Source: Dendrolimus kikuchii (Eukaryota > Arthropoda > Insecta > Lepidoptera > Lasiocampidae). From it: a stretch of DNA of 64,000 nt. This document shows, one piece after another, positions 32,066 through 43,032 of this stretch. The stretch spans positions 25,160,272-25,224,271 of the forward strand of contig CM034394.1 of assembly GCA_019925095.2 (NCBI GenBank), read 5' to 3'. How positions within the stretch are numbered: the stretch's first letter is position 1; each line of letters opens with the position of its first letter. Position numbers and translations under genes: made by a program. The notes below the pieces were generated by a model. That model saw only the letters and a program-made list of their open reading frames with translations. It was not told the origin of the DNA and ran no database searches.

Positions 32066-32265
32066 AGTTCGGGTGGAATCTTGCAAGTTAAATTTGACCA
32101 ACTTCCCGGTTTCCGATTGAGCTGAAATTTTGCACGCATATGTATATCGCGTGACAATGCAATAATATGGTACTATAGAGCTGATCTGCTGATAGAATCG
32201 GAAGGTGGCCATAAGAACTCCTGTACTAAACAAGATAGTCCCGTCGTGTTTGGGCTCGTTTTACT
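32066..32265. repeat. Dispersed repeat Q
   Basis: The text tttgaccaacttcccggttt, gattgagctgaaattttgca and gtgacaatgcaataatatgg looks like a mobile repeat I associate with lepidopteran genomes, but there is only one copy here and the boundaries are uncertain. Confidence 0.35.
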
Positions 32266-32956
32266 TGTCTTGGCTAGCACTCTGCTGCTACATGATATCC
32301 AGGATCTCAAAATTTAAGAATATTACATTGTGATTTAGAAAAATAATATAAAGTAATGTATAAAGGCCATCGTCAGTACATTTTAAGTCAAACTGTGGTT
32401 CAACGAGAGCAAAGCGTACATTCAATTGTAATCATTTTTATTTTAAACTATATACTTGTACTGTAATAATGTCGTATACATTTAGGAATTGCATAATATT
32501 TATAAGCCCAAATGAAATTTTATCTCCGAACATGAACAAACTTTTGATATTGACGTGCGGCTGCGATAGGTTGCTGACAAGTGAATATCAGGCAATTACC
32601 CTACTTTAATGACATCAAAATTAATCACTAAAATGTAATAAAATATCTTAAATTATAATTTAATTATCTAATGATTGATTAGTGGTAGTGGTTCATTACG
32701 AGCAAAACTTTAATGCGTCCCTGAAGTTCGTACATGGCAAAGCGATAAACACTCTTACAAGACTCACGAGGTAGTGCGTGCAAAGCTGAAATGGAATAAT
32801 GTTGCCCTCTCACTCGCTCGTGATTTAGACTCGCATGCTGTCTCTTTCGCACTACACCCGCTCTACTGAAGCTGCGTAAATTCACACATCTAAATTCACT
32901 CGAGACCCGTTCAAATTTTGCACAGACTATAAAATCTTGATTTAAATATTAAAAGT
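32266..32956. other. Unassigned spacer
   Basis: No gene recognised. A 68-codon minus-strand open frame at 32679-32885 has no recognisable domain. Confidence 0.4.
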
Positions 32957-33187
32957 AGTGGTAGCCATCCAGACGGACAAATACCCTACCACCTAGCTGT
33001 GGATTGTTTTGTCGCCTCTTACGACAGGCAGCCTGGCAGCAGGAAATTGTATTCTTTCTCCGTTCTTACACGGATAGTTTCAACTTGATCTCGAACCATT
33101 GGTGTTGCGAATTACCATAGGTGATGGTAACCGCTTTCCACCAGTGGGCCGTCTGCCTGTCTCCTAAACTAATACAATAAAAAAAAA
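32957..33187. mobile_element. Retroposon family A, copy 12, with inverted 5' half
   Basis: 32957-33076 is the 5' half in minus orientation; 33099-33187 is the 3' half in plus orientation with its poly(A). This matches the 5'-inversion layout produced by twin priming in LINE-mobilised insertions. Confidence 0.85.
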
Positions 33188-33593
33188 TTGTGACAAGTAT
33201 TAATCAACCTTAACAGTGCTATTTAATTCGAACAGAATGAATTAATAATTCATTATACATCGATGAATATATAAGCACATAAGCTGTAATCAGTTGGAAT
33301 CGAGCGATCGATGTATAGCTGACGTTGCTACGTGTCCCGTGGGATACCATCAATCAGCTGTCGTTGTGCATTGCGGTGCCGGTAATTAAATTAACATTGT
33401 TTGCCTTAAATAATAAATGGTTTCATTAATACAAGCCCGCATTTGACTCGACACATGTATGCACCAAGACACGTATGGTTTTAACAGACTTACTTGGTAA
33501 TCCTGTCAGATTCAGAGAAAATTGTTCTTCATAAGAACATTTGGTTCACTTGCAATGAGATTAAAAGTAATGACTAACTAATACAATGTAATT
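33188..33593. other. Unassigned spacer
   Basis: No gene recognised. Confidence 0.4.
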
Positions 33594-33906
33594 ATCCGTG
33601 CAGGAACGGAGAAAGAATACAATTTCCTGCGGCCGGGCGGCCTGTCGTAAGAGGCGACTTAACAACCCACAGCCAGGTGGTAGGGCATTTGCCCGACTGG
33701 ATGGCTACCACCCCTGGTCTGAAACATGTCGCCATAACAACCTTGAGTTGTGTTCCGGCATTAGTGACCAGGTTCCAGTCTCCCTTAAGAGAGCAGCAGC
33801 GCATTTGTAGCACCTTTGGTGTTGCAAATGTCCATAGGCGATGGTAACCGCTTTCCATCAAGTGGGCCGTCTGCCTGTTTGCTGATCTCCTGCAATAAAA
33901 AAAAAA
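33594..33906 (+). mobile_element. Retroposon family A, copy 13 (full length)
   Basis: From atccgtgcaggaacgg to ctcctgcaataaaaaaaaaa. A good reference copy, 313 bp. Confidence 0.95.
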
Positions 33907-34062
33907 TCTTAACACTAATGTGGTGCTATGCAGACTTCGTGAAATTTTGCTTGACATGTTTATCGCAGGTTTATTAGTTAAACTTTAAACACTTTATTTT
34001 AGACAGGTAAAAGTAAAATTATGTACAATTTCCTAATAAAAAAATTGGAAATAATATATAAG

Positions 34063-34520
34063 TCCCAAATCGCTGTCGGTTGGGAACGTGCCCAAAACGG
34101 CGGCATTCCCGCGCTGGGTGGCAACGCCGATGCGTTTTTATTTTTTATTTTGAGGCGGGGGAATTGCGTTTCGCACACTACCGGGTCCTTTACTAGGGAC
34201 AAGACCAAAGCGTCGAGAGGTGTCACCCACGAATGGGCACCAGAGTCAAATCGCCGGCTTGTGTGGAGACTCGAAGACTCAATACTCCACTATAACCACC
34301 CTCTTCCCATGTGCCCCGCGCTTTTGGCAGGAAGAGCGTGAGATTTAGAACGTAGTTACGCCCACGCTGATCCTAGCGCATCAGTGCTTGAGAATGCCCC
34401 GGGAAAGGCAAACTTCGTCAACAGGGGTGAAGACTCCTCTGCTCCCTAGATGCTACAGGGCCCCTGAAACGCCGATGCGTTGCCCCAAGTACAGACCAGC
34501 CTTTTGATCACGTGAGTCTT
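34063..34520. repeat. Dispersed repeat M, copy 3, split by retroposon T
   Basis: 34063-34136 (caaatcgctgtcggttggga, cgtgcccaaaacggcgg) and 34482-34520 (ccagccttttgatcacgtga) form one M copy once T is removed; compare 4005-4110. Confidence 0.6.
34137..34467 (-). mobile_element. Retroposon T (LINE 3' end) with 14-bp TSD
   Basis: Perfect TSDs aacgccgatgcgtt at 34123-34136 and 34468-34481. On the minus strand it ends in an A-rich tail (complement of tttatttttt). The body is GC-richer than its flanks. It covers most of a 106-codon open frame at 34021-34341, which is therefore not a gene. Confidence 0.82.
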
Positions 34521-35477
34521 TTATCAAACGAGATGATAGGTCTCGATGCAACCGATAGGCTTCAGGACCCCATGGTTCTAGAAACGACAACACACGCCAC
34601 AAATACATATCTGAAGAGAGTGCCGCGTATAGGGTGGAAGAGCGAGATGGAATGCTCCTCCGTCTCAGTTGTTCCTCGCAGGCCTAGACCCGTCTATTAT
34701 TGTTGGAAATTTCTATATATTGTTTGTGCGTTTCGGGAATCGTTTGCGATCTCAATTATTGTACAACGCCATCTATTGGCTTGTAAGTTTTCCACTACAT
34801 ATCCATTGCCAATAGATGCATATTTGCGGCGTTTCAGGCCCTCCTGCAGCAGCTACCTCAAATAACACGGCTGTTTCTAGAAGATGGGACGCAGCCGAAG
34901 TGTCAACGCATTTGGCGTTCCAAACTAAAACAGACATCTGGGGCTCAATTCTGCTATTTCAATATTTCGGCGTTGTGAAGACATTCAAAATACGATCCCA
35001 TTGCGATAGTTTAGAAATACGTACACTACTAAATCCACAATATACAACTTTCGCTAAGTTGACAATTTTGTGGACTGAGAACTCAACTTACAATCCCTAC
35101 TATAGATACGTTATACGTTTTACGATTTAAGCTTGCTTTTGTGTATACAAGATTATTTGTGAATGAATATCACTGTGTGCGCGGATCCGAAGTTAAAACA
35201 AACCCTAGATATTCTAGATTGTACACACGAAACCGCTGAAGATAATAGTATCATTCTGTTGCTTTCAATTGTTGTAATAACAAAAATAAATACAATAAAC
35301 TATTCTATAGACTCACCCAAAACCCCGTCGACTAAGAACGTCCACATTAGCTTCATAAGAAGATATCTTGTACCTATCTTATTACCAGCTCAATCAATCA
35401 TTCAAACAATAAAAATCACTACTTAGGGCGGCCACCATTTAGTTTGTTTCAACAAGTCACTGCACTTGCCAAATATC
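34521..35477. other. Unassigned region with anonymous open frames
   Basis: Open frames of 117, 104 and 87 codons occur on the + strand (34512-34865, 34816-35130, 35163-35426) with no recognisable domain, start context or repeat match. I do not call them genes. Confidence 0.4.
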
Positions 35478-35481
35478 TTAT

Positions 35482-35935
35482 TGTTACAAGTTGCATGACT
35501 CGAATTAAAATGCCGTTAGAATTACTATAGAATTTATTAGAACTATACAAACACGTATAACACAGGTACAAATATAACTAAACACGACCAGTGCAAACGT
35601 AATGCACGATTTAATAATACGCGCTAAGTCCGTCACTAAAACGCCTTGCTTCGCTTGTGGCTATTGCTAGACTGCCGATCTCTCCATTGGGCCATTGCTT
35701 TATACTGCACCGATACAATATGTCCGCCGACCGCGTAGACCGAATTTCTTAGAATCAGTTCGACACACCTGGGTAATGACTGCTGTAAAAGATTACAATA
35801 CACAGTAGGCTGTTTTCTAATCACAAATTTTAAACACAAAGTAAAGAAAATAAGTCTAAATGCGGAAAGCTAATAAAATGTACTTTTATGGTATGCAGGT
35901 GTGAATCCACTTTTGTTGGCTTGTACGTCGTAACA
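35482..35935 (-). mobile_element. Solo LTR, family R copy 3 (TSD TTAT)
   Basis: The 454 bp run from TGTTACAAG to GTAACA with TTAT at 35478-35481 and 35936-35939. It matches R1 in inverse orientation (gccgttagaattactataga, ccgtcactaaaacgc, cacaggtacaaatataacta). Confidence 0.82.
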
Positions 35936-35939
35936 TTAT

Positions 35940-36215
35940 TATTTCTTATCTGTCTGTCTGTTTAACACCGCAAACGAATCCGACGACACAATTGCGGCAT
36001 CTTCGTGAAGTAAGTCATAATTGTGGGGGACAGAGATAGATATATATACATACCAGTATACTAAAAGAGAAGGAAACTTGTAAGAATCAGGAATATGTAC
36101 TAAAGTTTGAACAAGAGAGTAACCATGACTTAAAAACCATTGTCCAGCCTCTTCTTGTTCTGCGAACGGGCGGTTTCCGCAACTCGACGACAAAGCGCCT
36201 ATTTTGCGTGCGAGG
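35940..36215. other. Unassigned spacer (possible LINE 3' UTR)
   Basis: It lies directly downstream of the LINE remnant on the minus strand and may be its 3' UTR. Confidence 0.35.
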
Positions 36216-36227
36216 GTGGATGAGGGT

Positions 36228-36515
36228 TTACTTCATCCAGCCCAGCTCCTCCAGGAAGTCCACCAGCTTCTTGACGTTACTGAAAACTTCTCGGAGGCTA
36301 CCTGGGGCGTCCAGATACTTCGCCCTGTATTGGGCCACCTCTCCGCATTCAATCAGGACATGGGCGGCTGTTTCTTCTTCCCCCAAGCATGCTCTGCACA
36401 GGGGGCTGTCAGTGACACCTATATTCAAAAGATGTCTGTTAAAATTGCCATTTCCAGTGGCTGCACTAATAACTAGTCTCAGCCGGGACCGACTGAGTTT
36501 TACGATTGTCCAGCA
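36228..36515 (-). pseudogene. LINE ORF2 C-terminal remnant with cysteine motif
   Basis: The minus strand encodes TIVKLSRSRLRLVISAATGN, then NRHLLNIGVTDSPLCRACL, EEETAAHVLIECG and FLEELGWMK before the stop. The C-x2-C...H-x4-C pattern after an RNase H-like end is typical of the C-terminus of I/Jockey/R1-type LINE polyproteins (family knowledge). RT and endonuclease are missing. Confidence 0.75.
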
Positions 36516-36966
36516 TTAAATAACAAACAATCATGTCTTTTAATATATCGTATGCGTCAATATGATGTAAACAAATTTTTTGTTTCTTTATTTTCTACGA
36601 ATGAAAATTTTGGGATGTGATACATGTACAGCGCACACGACAAATCGGGTTAGCAGACACAGGTTCTATTGGAATCTCATTGTACAACGAATATGAAATC
36701 AGCACTGTACTGCGAGTGAAACAAAACGTCACGTCACGTTCTAGGGTTGTCAAATGTCATCCATGTAGATGCAGTATTTACCAAGCAAAATTACTTTGAC
36801 ATACGGAGAGATAGACGGTCGGACGGACAGCCGCACATGATGATTACGTAAGCATTCCGTTTTTGGCAAAATATCTAATGTGACTAAAAGTTAGAAAGTT
36901 TGTGAATATGGATGTTTGTTACTAATCACGTAAAAGCTACAAAACCGATTTTGATGAAACTGTACA
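36516..36966. other. Unassigned spacer
   Basis: No gene recognised; 36905-36965 (actaatcacgtaaaagctac, accgattttgatgaaac) has the style of a Helitron 5' region. Confidence 0.4.
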
Positions 36967-36973
36967 GTAAAGT

Positions 36974-37178
36974 ACAGCCACGACACACCTTCTATGATCA
37001 AATTGATCGTGTTCTAGCAGAAGGTGATGTCAGGAGCCTTAAGAACAGACGAGCGTGCATGACAAGAGTTATGAATGTCAAAGAAGCAAGTGAAGCGTGT
37101 AAGAATAAGTCTGAATGGCGCTCGGTTGTTCGTGTCTACCCCGCAAGGGAACTGGCGTGACGTTATGTATGTATGTAT
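36974..37178 (+). mobile_element. RTE-clade LINE 3' end, copy B13
   Basis: Starts at ccacgacacaccttc, ends in (ATGT)n. A short flanking duplication (gtacag at about 36969-36974 and 37178-37183) is likely but overlaps the tail. Confidence 0.88.
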
Positions 37179-37215
37179 GTACAGTAATATAGCTTATATT
37201 TCAGGATTAAGATAT

Positions 37216-37412
37216 TTATATACTAATACTAATACCATATAAATATGCGAAAGTTTGGATGGATGTTGGTTTCTCAATCACGCCAGAACGGCTGAACGCA
37301 ACTGGATGAGTATTACAGTATGGAATAGCACATAGGCTACTTTTATCCCGAAAAAATGTACGGCTCCTGTGGGATAACACTAACACGAGCAAAGCCGCGG
37401 GTGTAAAACTAG
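37216..37412 (+). mobile_element. Helitron F10, non-autonomous
   Basis: AT-rich 5' region (tactaatactaataccat), gcgaaagtttggatggatgt body, and end gccgcgggtgtaaaaCTAG before T. Confidence 0.65.
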
Positions 37413-37484
37413 TAAGCTATAATTTTTAATGTGTATATCGGTCCCAATTCCAGCATCGGGACGTTTTTGAGCTGTTATGATAGA

Positions 37485-37923
37485 CTAGCTGTGCCCGCGG
37501 CTTCACCCGCGTGCTAATGAAAAATCGTTATATTTTGGATAATTCACACTATATCTTTATAAATTATAGCCTATGTGTTAGTCTGACGTGTAAGCTATAT
37601 TACTGTTAAGTTTCATCAAGATCCATTTAGTAGTTTTTGCGTGAAAGAGCAACTGTTTGAGCTTCCAGAGTTCGCAGTGGGAAATCATAGGCGCTAAATT
37701 CTTGAGAATAACTAATTTATTTATTGGAAGATTACAAAGCCGTCGGTTGAAGTTGGTATTCAAAATGTAGTTTTAAAGTTGAAGTAACGTTTTTTCTAGT
37801 GTCACGGTGACGTTTTTGTGCTCGAAGGCGACAGTAACAAATGTACATCCATACATATATACATCCATATATCTATACATCCATACATTCTTACAAACTT
37901 TCGCGTTTATAATATTGATAGGA
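37485..37923 (-). mobile_element. Helitron F11 (minus)
   Basis: Left edge aCTAGctgtgcccgcggc; right edge gcgtttataatattgatagGA|T. It contains (acatccat)-type repeats near 37848-37890. Same end family as F9 and F12. Confidence 0.78.
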
Positions 37924-38305
37924 TATAGAATTATAGGACAGAATAAATAAAAACTTTAAACATTATTTCAATTTTCATAAGATTCGCTTAGTTAGCAAAC
38001 CTATTAGAAAACCATATATTCGTATTAATTTACGCAACTGTATTATACAGCCCTACAGAACTACGGAAAATCGGTCCTCTGCAATCGAATACATAAGAAA
38101 GAGGACACAGAATGCAAAAAGGCTAATGTGCGAACGAGACGAAGGATATGCGGACGTGAAAAGTATGCCATTTGTGGAGAATCTAGGAGATATAGGACAA
38201 GCGAAATATTCTTCATATTGACAATACCTGCATCATCCGAATTCGGCTAGTATGTCCGTAATGTGTTCTGAGCAATTTTATATTTAGAAGCAGAAGCTTA
38301 GTTCT
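37924..38305. other. Unassigned spacer
   Basis: No gene recognised. Confidence 0.4.
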
Positions 38306-38586
38306 ATCCGTGCAGGAACGGAGAAAGAATACAATTTCCTGCGGCCGGGCGGCCTGTCGTAACAGGCGACAAAACAACCCACAGCCAGGTGGTAGGGCAT
38401 TTGCCCGACTGGATGGCTACCATCCCTGGTCTAAAGTATGTCGCCATAACAACCAGATTCCAGTCTCCCTGAAGAGAGCAGCAGCGCATTTGTAGCAACT
38501 TTGGTGTCGCAAATGCCCATAGGCGATGGTAACCGCTTTCCATCAAGTGGGCCGTCTGCCTGTCTGCTGCAATAAAAAAAAAAAAA
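38306..38586 (+). mobile_element. Retroposon family A, copy 14 (internal deletion)
   Basis: Full ends, but 26 bp (ttgagttgtgttccggcatt and following) is missing at about 38453. It shares this deletion and the variant gtgtcgcaaatg with copy 15. Confidence 0.92.
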
Positions 38587-38627
38587 CATACAGAATCAAG
38601 GAGGCTGTGACGTTTTGTCATCATCAC

Positions 38628-38835
38628 TATCATCCGAGCGTTAAATCCCGGATGCGTTCGGAACGTTCACTCCGACGCCCAGGGTCCGCTTTCCTACTTC
38701 CTTATCCCCCGTTTTGAGACCATTGGTACGCATGTCATTCTACACAATGTCAAGCCAACATTTCTTAGGCCTTCCCCTTCGACCGGGACCTGACGGAGGT
38801 GGAATGGCTCGACATTTGTTCAGCCAAGCTGTTTG
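38628..38835 (-). pseudogene. RTE-type LINE family S, C-terminal remnant
   Basis: The minus strand encodes PPSGPGRRGRPKKCWLDIV, a stop, NDMRTNGLKTGD, then a tail of gatgatagtgatgatgac type. This is the GRPKKRWLD...DMR region of RTE-type reverse transcriptases. One in-frame stop and 5' truncation make it a pseudogene. Confidence 0.72.
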
Positions 38836-38884
38836 TTAAGCGACGCTATTGCAGTTTGTCTGTTATATCACGGACATGAAGCCA

Positions 38885-39036
38885 TATGTCGCCATAACAA
38901 CCAGATTCCAGTCTCCCTTAAGAGAGCAGCAGCGCATTTGTAGCAACTTTGGTGTCGCAAATGTCCATAGGCGATGGTAACCGCTTTCCATCAAGTGGGC
39001 CGTCTGCCTGTCTGCTGAACTCCTGCAATAAAAAAG
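38885..39036 (+). mobile_element. Retroposon family A, copy 15 (fragment)
   Basis: Starts at atgtcgccataacaacc and carries the same 26-bp deletion as copy 14. Confidence 0.88.
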
Positions 39037-39392
39037 AAACTACCAATGGCTACGGAGTCCTAAAAATCACAGCAAAATCATTTGACTTTGGTCAAAACTT
39101 AAGCGTCACGGAGTGACGCTCCAATAACTAAAATAACACAATGAGCAGCGGTTTGAAGGATGTACCGTAGAGATGAGGTCATGGGTTCCATTATTATTCC
39201 GTCATTGTTACCGGGACGGTTTGTAATGTATAATTTATTACCGCTGTGAGGTTTTCAAAACATCGTGACATGTATATCTATTGCCCTATCTTGAATTGTT
39301 TGGCAACTGACCGATTTTAGAACCCTTAAAGAAGTCGTGATTAATTGGAAAAAAATTTGTGCAGTTCACACGCAGTAGATGTGAAACTTCAG
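39037..39392. other. Spacer with a K motif
   Basis: 39355-39395 (tgtgcagttcacacgcagta, gtgaaacttc) is motif K. No gene recognised. Confidence 0.45.
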
Positions 39393-39403
39393 AGAATATA
39401 CAA

Positions 39404-39922
39404 CATAGATACATACATAACTTCACGCCAGTTCCCTTGCGGGGTAGGCACGAACAACAGAGTGCCATTTAGGCTTATTCTTACACACCTCACTTGCCTC
39501 TTTGACATTCATAACTCTTGTCATGCACGCTCGTCTGTTCTTAAGGCTCCTGACATCACCTTCTGCTAGTACACGATCAATTTGATCATGGAACGTGTGT
39601 CGTGGCCTTCCACGACTTCTGCATCCATCCACTTTTGCATTGTATATCTGTTTAGTCATTCTTTCATCATGCATTCTTTCCACATGCCCGAACACGACAC
39701 TCTCTTTCAGACCAACTCTCTTTCTTACTTCGGTATTACGAACGCGGTCCGCGAGCGTCACTCCGCAGATTTTGCGCAGTGCTCGCATCTCGACCGCGTT
39801 TACTCTACTTTCATGCTCTCTCTTCCATACCCAACTCTCGCATCCATACGTGAGCGTAGGTACCAGCACCGCGTTGTGTATGGCGAGCTGGGCCTTCTGG
39901 CTGAGGTTCTTAGCGTCAAAGA
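39404..39922 (-). mobile_element. RTE-clade LINE 3' end, copy B14 (longest)
   Basis: TSD-like repeats agaatatacaa at 39393-39403 and 39923-39933. The minus-strand frame extends furthest upstream: AKNLSQKAQLAIHNAVL, LTYGCESWVWKREHESRV, RKICGVTLADRVRNTE, then an in-frame deletion of about 33 bp that removes the KVRKGMLRW segment. The YGCESW motif and following region identify the end of an RTE-type reverse transcriptase. Confidence 0.93.
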
Positions 39923-40012
39923 AGAATATACAAGTGAACATAATTATATCTACTGCGCTACGTGAACTATACACACAGATTTTCGCATTTCTATTCTAAA
40001 TAGCGCCCGCCC

Positions 40013-40332
40013 GTGGTCGAAATTCGACTATAATAAATAATGTCAAAGACTATACTTCTATGGTCACAGATTTCGCCAAGGCTACACTGTTAATTTGACT
40101 TGAACAATAAATAAAAGAGTATATAATATGCGTGTGTGTGTCAAATACATGGTAGTGTGTGTAATGTTTTTTTTATTGATTTAATGTATTTTTTATGCAT
40201 AATAAAAAAAAATTAGCATTCGTCGCTTCTTCTCTATATAAACTATAAGTGTGCGAAATTTCATACTCCTCCGTCCGCGCAATTTTCGTAAAAAGGGGTA
40301 CAAAGTTTTTGCTTCACATATTAATATATAGA
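40013..40332 (-). mobile_element. Repeat G, copy 2 (uninterrupted)
   Basis: Empty-site counterpart of G1; the Helitron F9 position corresponds to the junction 40238/40239. It contains a (TG)n run near 40132-40140. Confidence 0.8.
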
Positions 40333-40404
40333 TATAGAAGCCTTTATTCTTAGGTATTTTGATCCTTATTCGTAATAATACAATATGTATTAACACTTCA
40401 CATC

Positions 40405-40692
40405 ACTAACATAAGGATCAAAATTCAATACACTGTCACGCACGTATTTGTATCTACGTATAGAAGAATATCTGCCTTAAGCGTATACAGATAGAGCTAA
40501 ACTTCAGTTGAATTCTTTTAAGTTTTATTTTAAGTGAAAATTAGTACTAACGGGTAAAGAGAAATGTGTTTTATTTTGATTTAAATAAGGTTCAATTTTA
40601 TGTGTTTATCTCTTATTAGTGTCGCTTTTTTTTATTTAATCGAGTTTCAAATCACAACGATTCTAAAGAAATTTCACTTGAAAAAAAAAATG
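40405..40692 (+). repeat. Dispersed repeat L, copy 3
   Basis: attcaatacactgtcacgca through gagtttcaaatcacaacgat matches L1, L2 and L4. Confidence 0.6.
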
Positions 40693-41030
40693 TTCACACA
40701 TTAAGCTTGTTGTGCCTAATGAAAAGTTTGTAGGTATATTTCATTATGACAATGAAGCAGTAGAATAGTAAAGACTGATTTAATCATTCAACTACTGACT
40801 TGTGGAGCGGACTGACTTAATAATATCCAATTGGGAATATTGCAGCCAGCCAGACTTGGTACCGCTGTACTGACTTCAAATCAACTTACACGATGCCAGT
40901 ATGTCAAGTCAGCACTGGCTTGCTTGAATTAGAAGTTAGTAGCTGAATCAATGTAAATCAGCTTTATCTTGTAACACCCCTGATTAGAACCTTTGAAACA
41001 AAGTCTTATGATTTAAACATATTAAACCAA
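40693..41030. other. Unassigned spacer
   Basis: No gene recognised. Confidence 0.4.
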
Positions 41031-41220
41031 CTAGCGGCCGGGCCCGGTTTCACCCGCGCTCTGTCCCGCTCCCGTGGTATATAGCGTCATGTTATATAGC
41101 CTATGATACTCCCTGTTAACGTAGCTTTCCAACAGTAAAATAATTTTTAAAATCGGTTTAGTAGATCCAGAGATTACCGCCTACAACGTCACAAACTTTA
41201 CCTCTTTATAATATTAATAC
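41031..41220 (-). mobile_element. Helitron F12 (minus)
   Basis: Left edge aCTAGcggccgggcccgg with atagcctatgatactccc-type body and right end tataatattaatac. The same class as F9. Confidence 0.7.
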
Positions 41221-41596
41221 AAATAACACCTGCTCACAAAAGTGGTATGTAGTTTTGATCAGACCCTTCTGTTCTTATGTATTTCGATGCGCTGAATCCG
41301 AATTTGTGATCAGTTTGGTCTATACGCCCTTTTAATTTTGAAATTCATAAAAATGAAAGAAGAATGGCTGGTCAAAAGTACAAACTAGTTTTTCTGTGGG
41401 CTAGTATAATTGAACTGAGACTGGAGTGAAAAGTGAGAATCTGGGTCCGGCTTTAGCCTGGTATTTATTTCATTAAAGTTTTTTTCTATAATGTTCAGTA
41501 ACTTGTAGATATGTATTTGTATGCTACGTATATATATATATCATTTATGTATTTATTATTAAAAAGTAAGGAGTTCGTACTATATGTTACGTATAC
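41221..41596. other. Unassigned spacer
   Basis: No gene recognised. Confidence 0.4.
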
Positions 41597-42065
41597 CACC
41601 ATCGTCATCATCATCTCCTGGGGTTGTCTGGAACAGATCGTTTTTTAGCGATAAGACCGCCCTTTGTACATAACTAGGTATAATTTTTGTGCTTGTTCAT
41701 TTTTTTTTTATTATTGCAGGAGTTCAGCAAACAGGCAGACGGCCCGCTTGATGGAAAGCGGTTACCATCGTCTATGGACATTTGCAACACCAAAGGTGCT
41801 ACAAATGCGCTGCTGCTCTCTTAAGGGGGGGATACTGGAACCTGGTCACTAATGCCGGAACACAACACAAGGTTGTTATGGCGGCATACTCTAGACCAGG
41901 GTTGGTCGCCATCCAGTCGGGCAAATACCCTACCACCTGGCTGTGGGTTGTTAAGTCGCCTCTTACGACAGGCCGCCCGGCCGCAGGAAATTGTATTCTT
42001 TCTCCGTTCCTGCACGGATATGATATCATTTTTGTATTGGTGTATAATAAAGTGTTATCCATCTA
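41597..42065 (+). mobile_element. LINE 3' UTR family J, copy 3, split by family A
   Basis: gttgtctggaacagatcgtt and gcgataagaccgccctttgt before the insert; tgtataataaagtgttatcc after it. Family A copy 16 lies at 41700-42020, near the same part of J as copy 1. Confidence 0.65.
41700..42020 (-). mobile_element. Retroposon family A, copy 16 (full length)
   Basis: From poly(T)-attattgcaggagttcag to ttcctgcacggata. Confidence 0.93.
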
Positions 42066-42429
42066 TCTATCTTAATAGTAACCAGATAAACAAATCGTGC
42101 GAAACCATATCGCAAAAGAAAAAAGTTTTAGTCGTTGTGTTCTTAATAAAATTTATTTTTAATTTCAGTTGCGTCCGTTTTATCCGAAGAAATGATCAGA
42201 CGAAGGTACAATAGTCAATATTAAAAAACATTTTGACCCACTGCGTAACAATTAGCAATTATGCATTGTAGACGATTATATTATGTATGGCGATAAATTT
42301 ATTATTTAGTTATTTATGTATAATTACACTAATTACTCATGCAAATATGCTTGCTATTTCACTGTCATATTTAATTAAATATTTCAATAACACGACTGAA
42401 ATAATCTGTATTTATTACAATTAGTTAAT
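42066..42429. other. Unassigned spacer
   Basis: No gene recognised. Confidence 0.4.
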
Positions 42430-42438
42430 TATAGAAAT

Positions 42439-42729
42439 GCAGTAGTGCACGCGTCCCAAACTCAAAGGGCGTGGGTTCGATCCTGGCCGGAACGTATGCA
42501 CCACTTAGACAGTTTTCTGATCTAATGTGCATATTGTTACAATTACCACGTGCTAATAACGGTGAAGGAAAACATCGTGATGCAACCTGCACATCGAGAT
42601 AACCGATGTGTCAAACCTGCCAAGCCGCATTGGACAAGCGTGGCGGGTATACGTCCGTTCCCCCTATAATGGGAGGCCCGAGCCCAGCAGTGGGACATTT
42701 ATGGGCTGATATTATTATTATATTTATTA
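42439..42729 (+). mobile_element. tRNA-derived SINE E, copy 3
   Basis: TSDs tatagaaat at 42430-42438 and 42730-42738. Box B ggttcgatcct at 42474-42484; body as in E1; (ATT)n tail. Confidence 0.87.
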
Positions 42730-42884
42730 TATAGAAATAATATTAACAATTATAGTTGACAATGCACGTTATCAGTCTTATTCATAAAGAGTTAGAGTAA
42801 GTTTGAACGCTTCTTTAAGAACTATAAAGAATATTTTCTAAAGTTTACGCGACTAGTATACATAATAAAACTACGTTTTAACGA

Positions 42885-42975
42885 TTTTAAGCGCGGTAAT
42901 TTATTTGATTATTATTATTCCGACGTTTCGGCCACTTTTCAGTGGCCGTGATCATAGAAGACAAAGGTGTCAAGT
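42885..42975 (+). repeat. Dispersed repeat with palindromic core
   Basis: Contains ccgacgtttcggccactttt then cagtggccgtgatcat; ggccacttttcagtggcc forms a hairpin. Related text occurs at 26885 and 60340-60410. Confidence 0.5.
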
Positions 42976-43032
42976 GTTTATGAGTATTGTTAGTTTTATT
43001 TAGCCTACCGCCAACTTGTTCATTTTAATTAT

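Noticed and set aside
34021..34341. 106-codon open frame
   Set aside because: It crosses the boundary of repeat M and retroposon T (TSD at 34123-34136), so it is a chance fusion.
34512..35426. Three adjacent open frames (117, 104, 87 codons)
   Set aside because: They overlap in different frames and show no domain, conserved motif or splice pattern that I can support.
42430..42500. tRNA gene
   Set aside because: Same reason: head of SINE E with TSDs and a conserved non-tRNA body.
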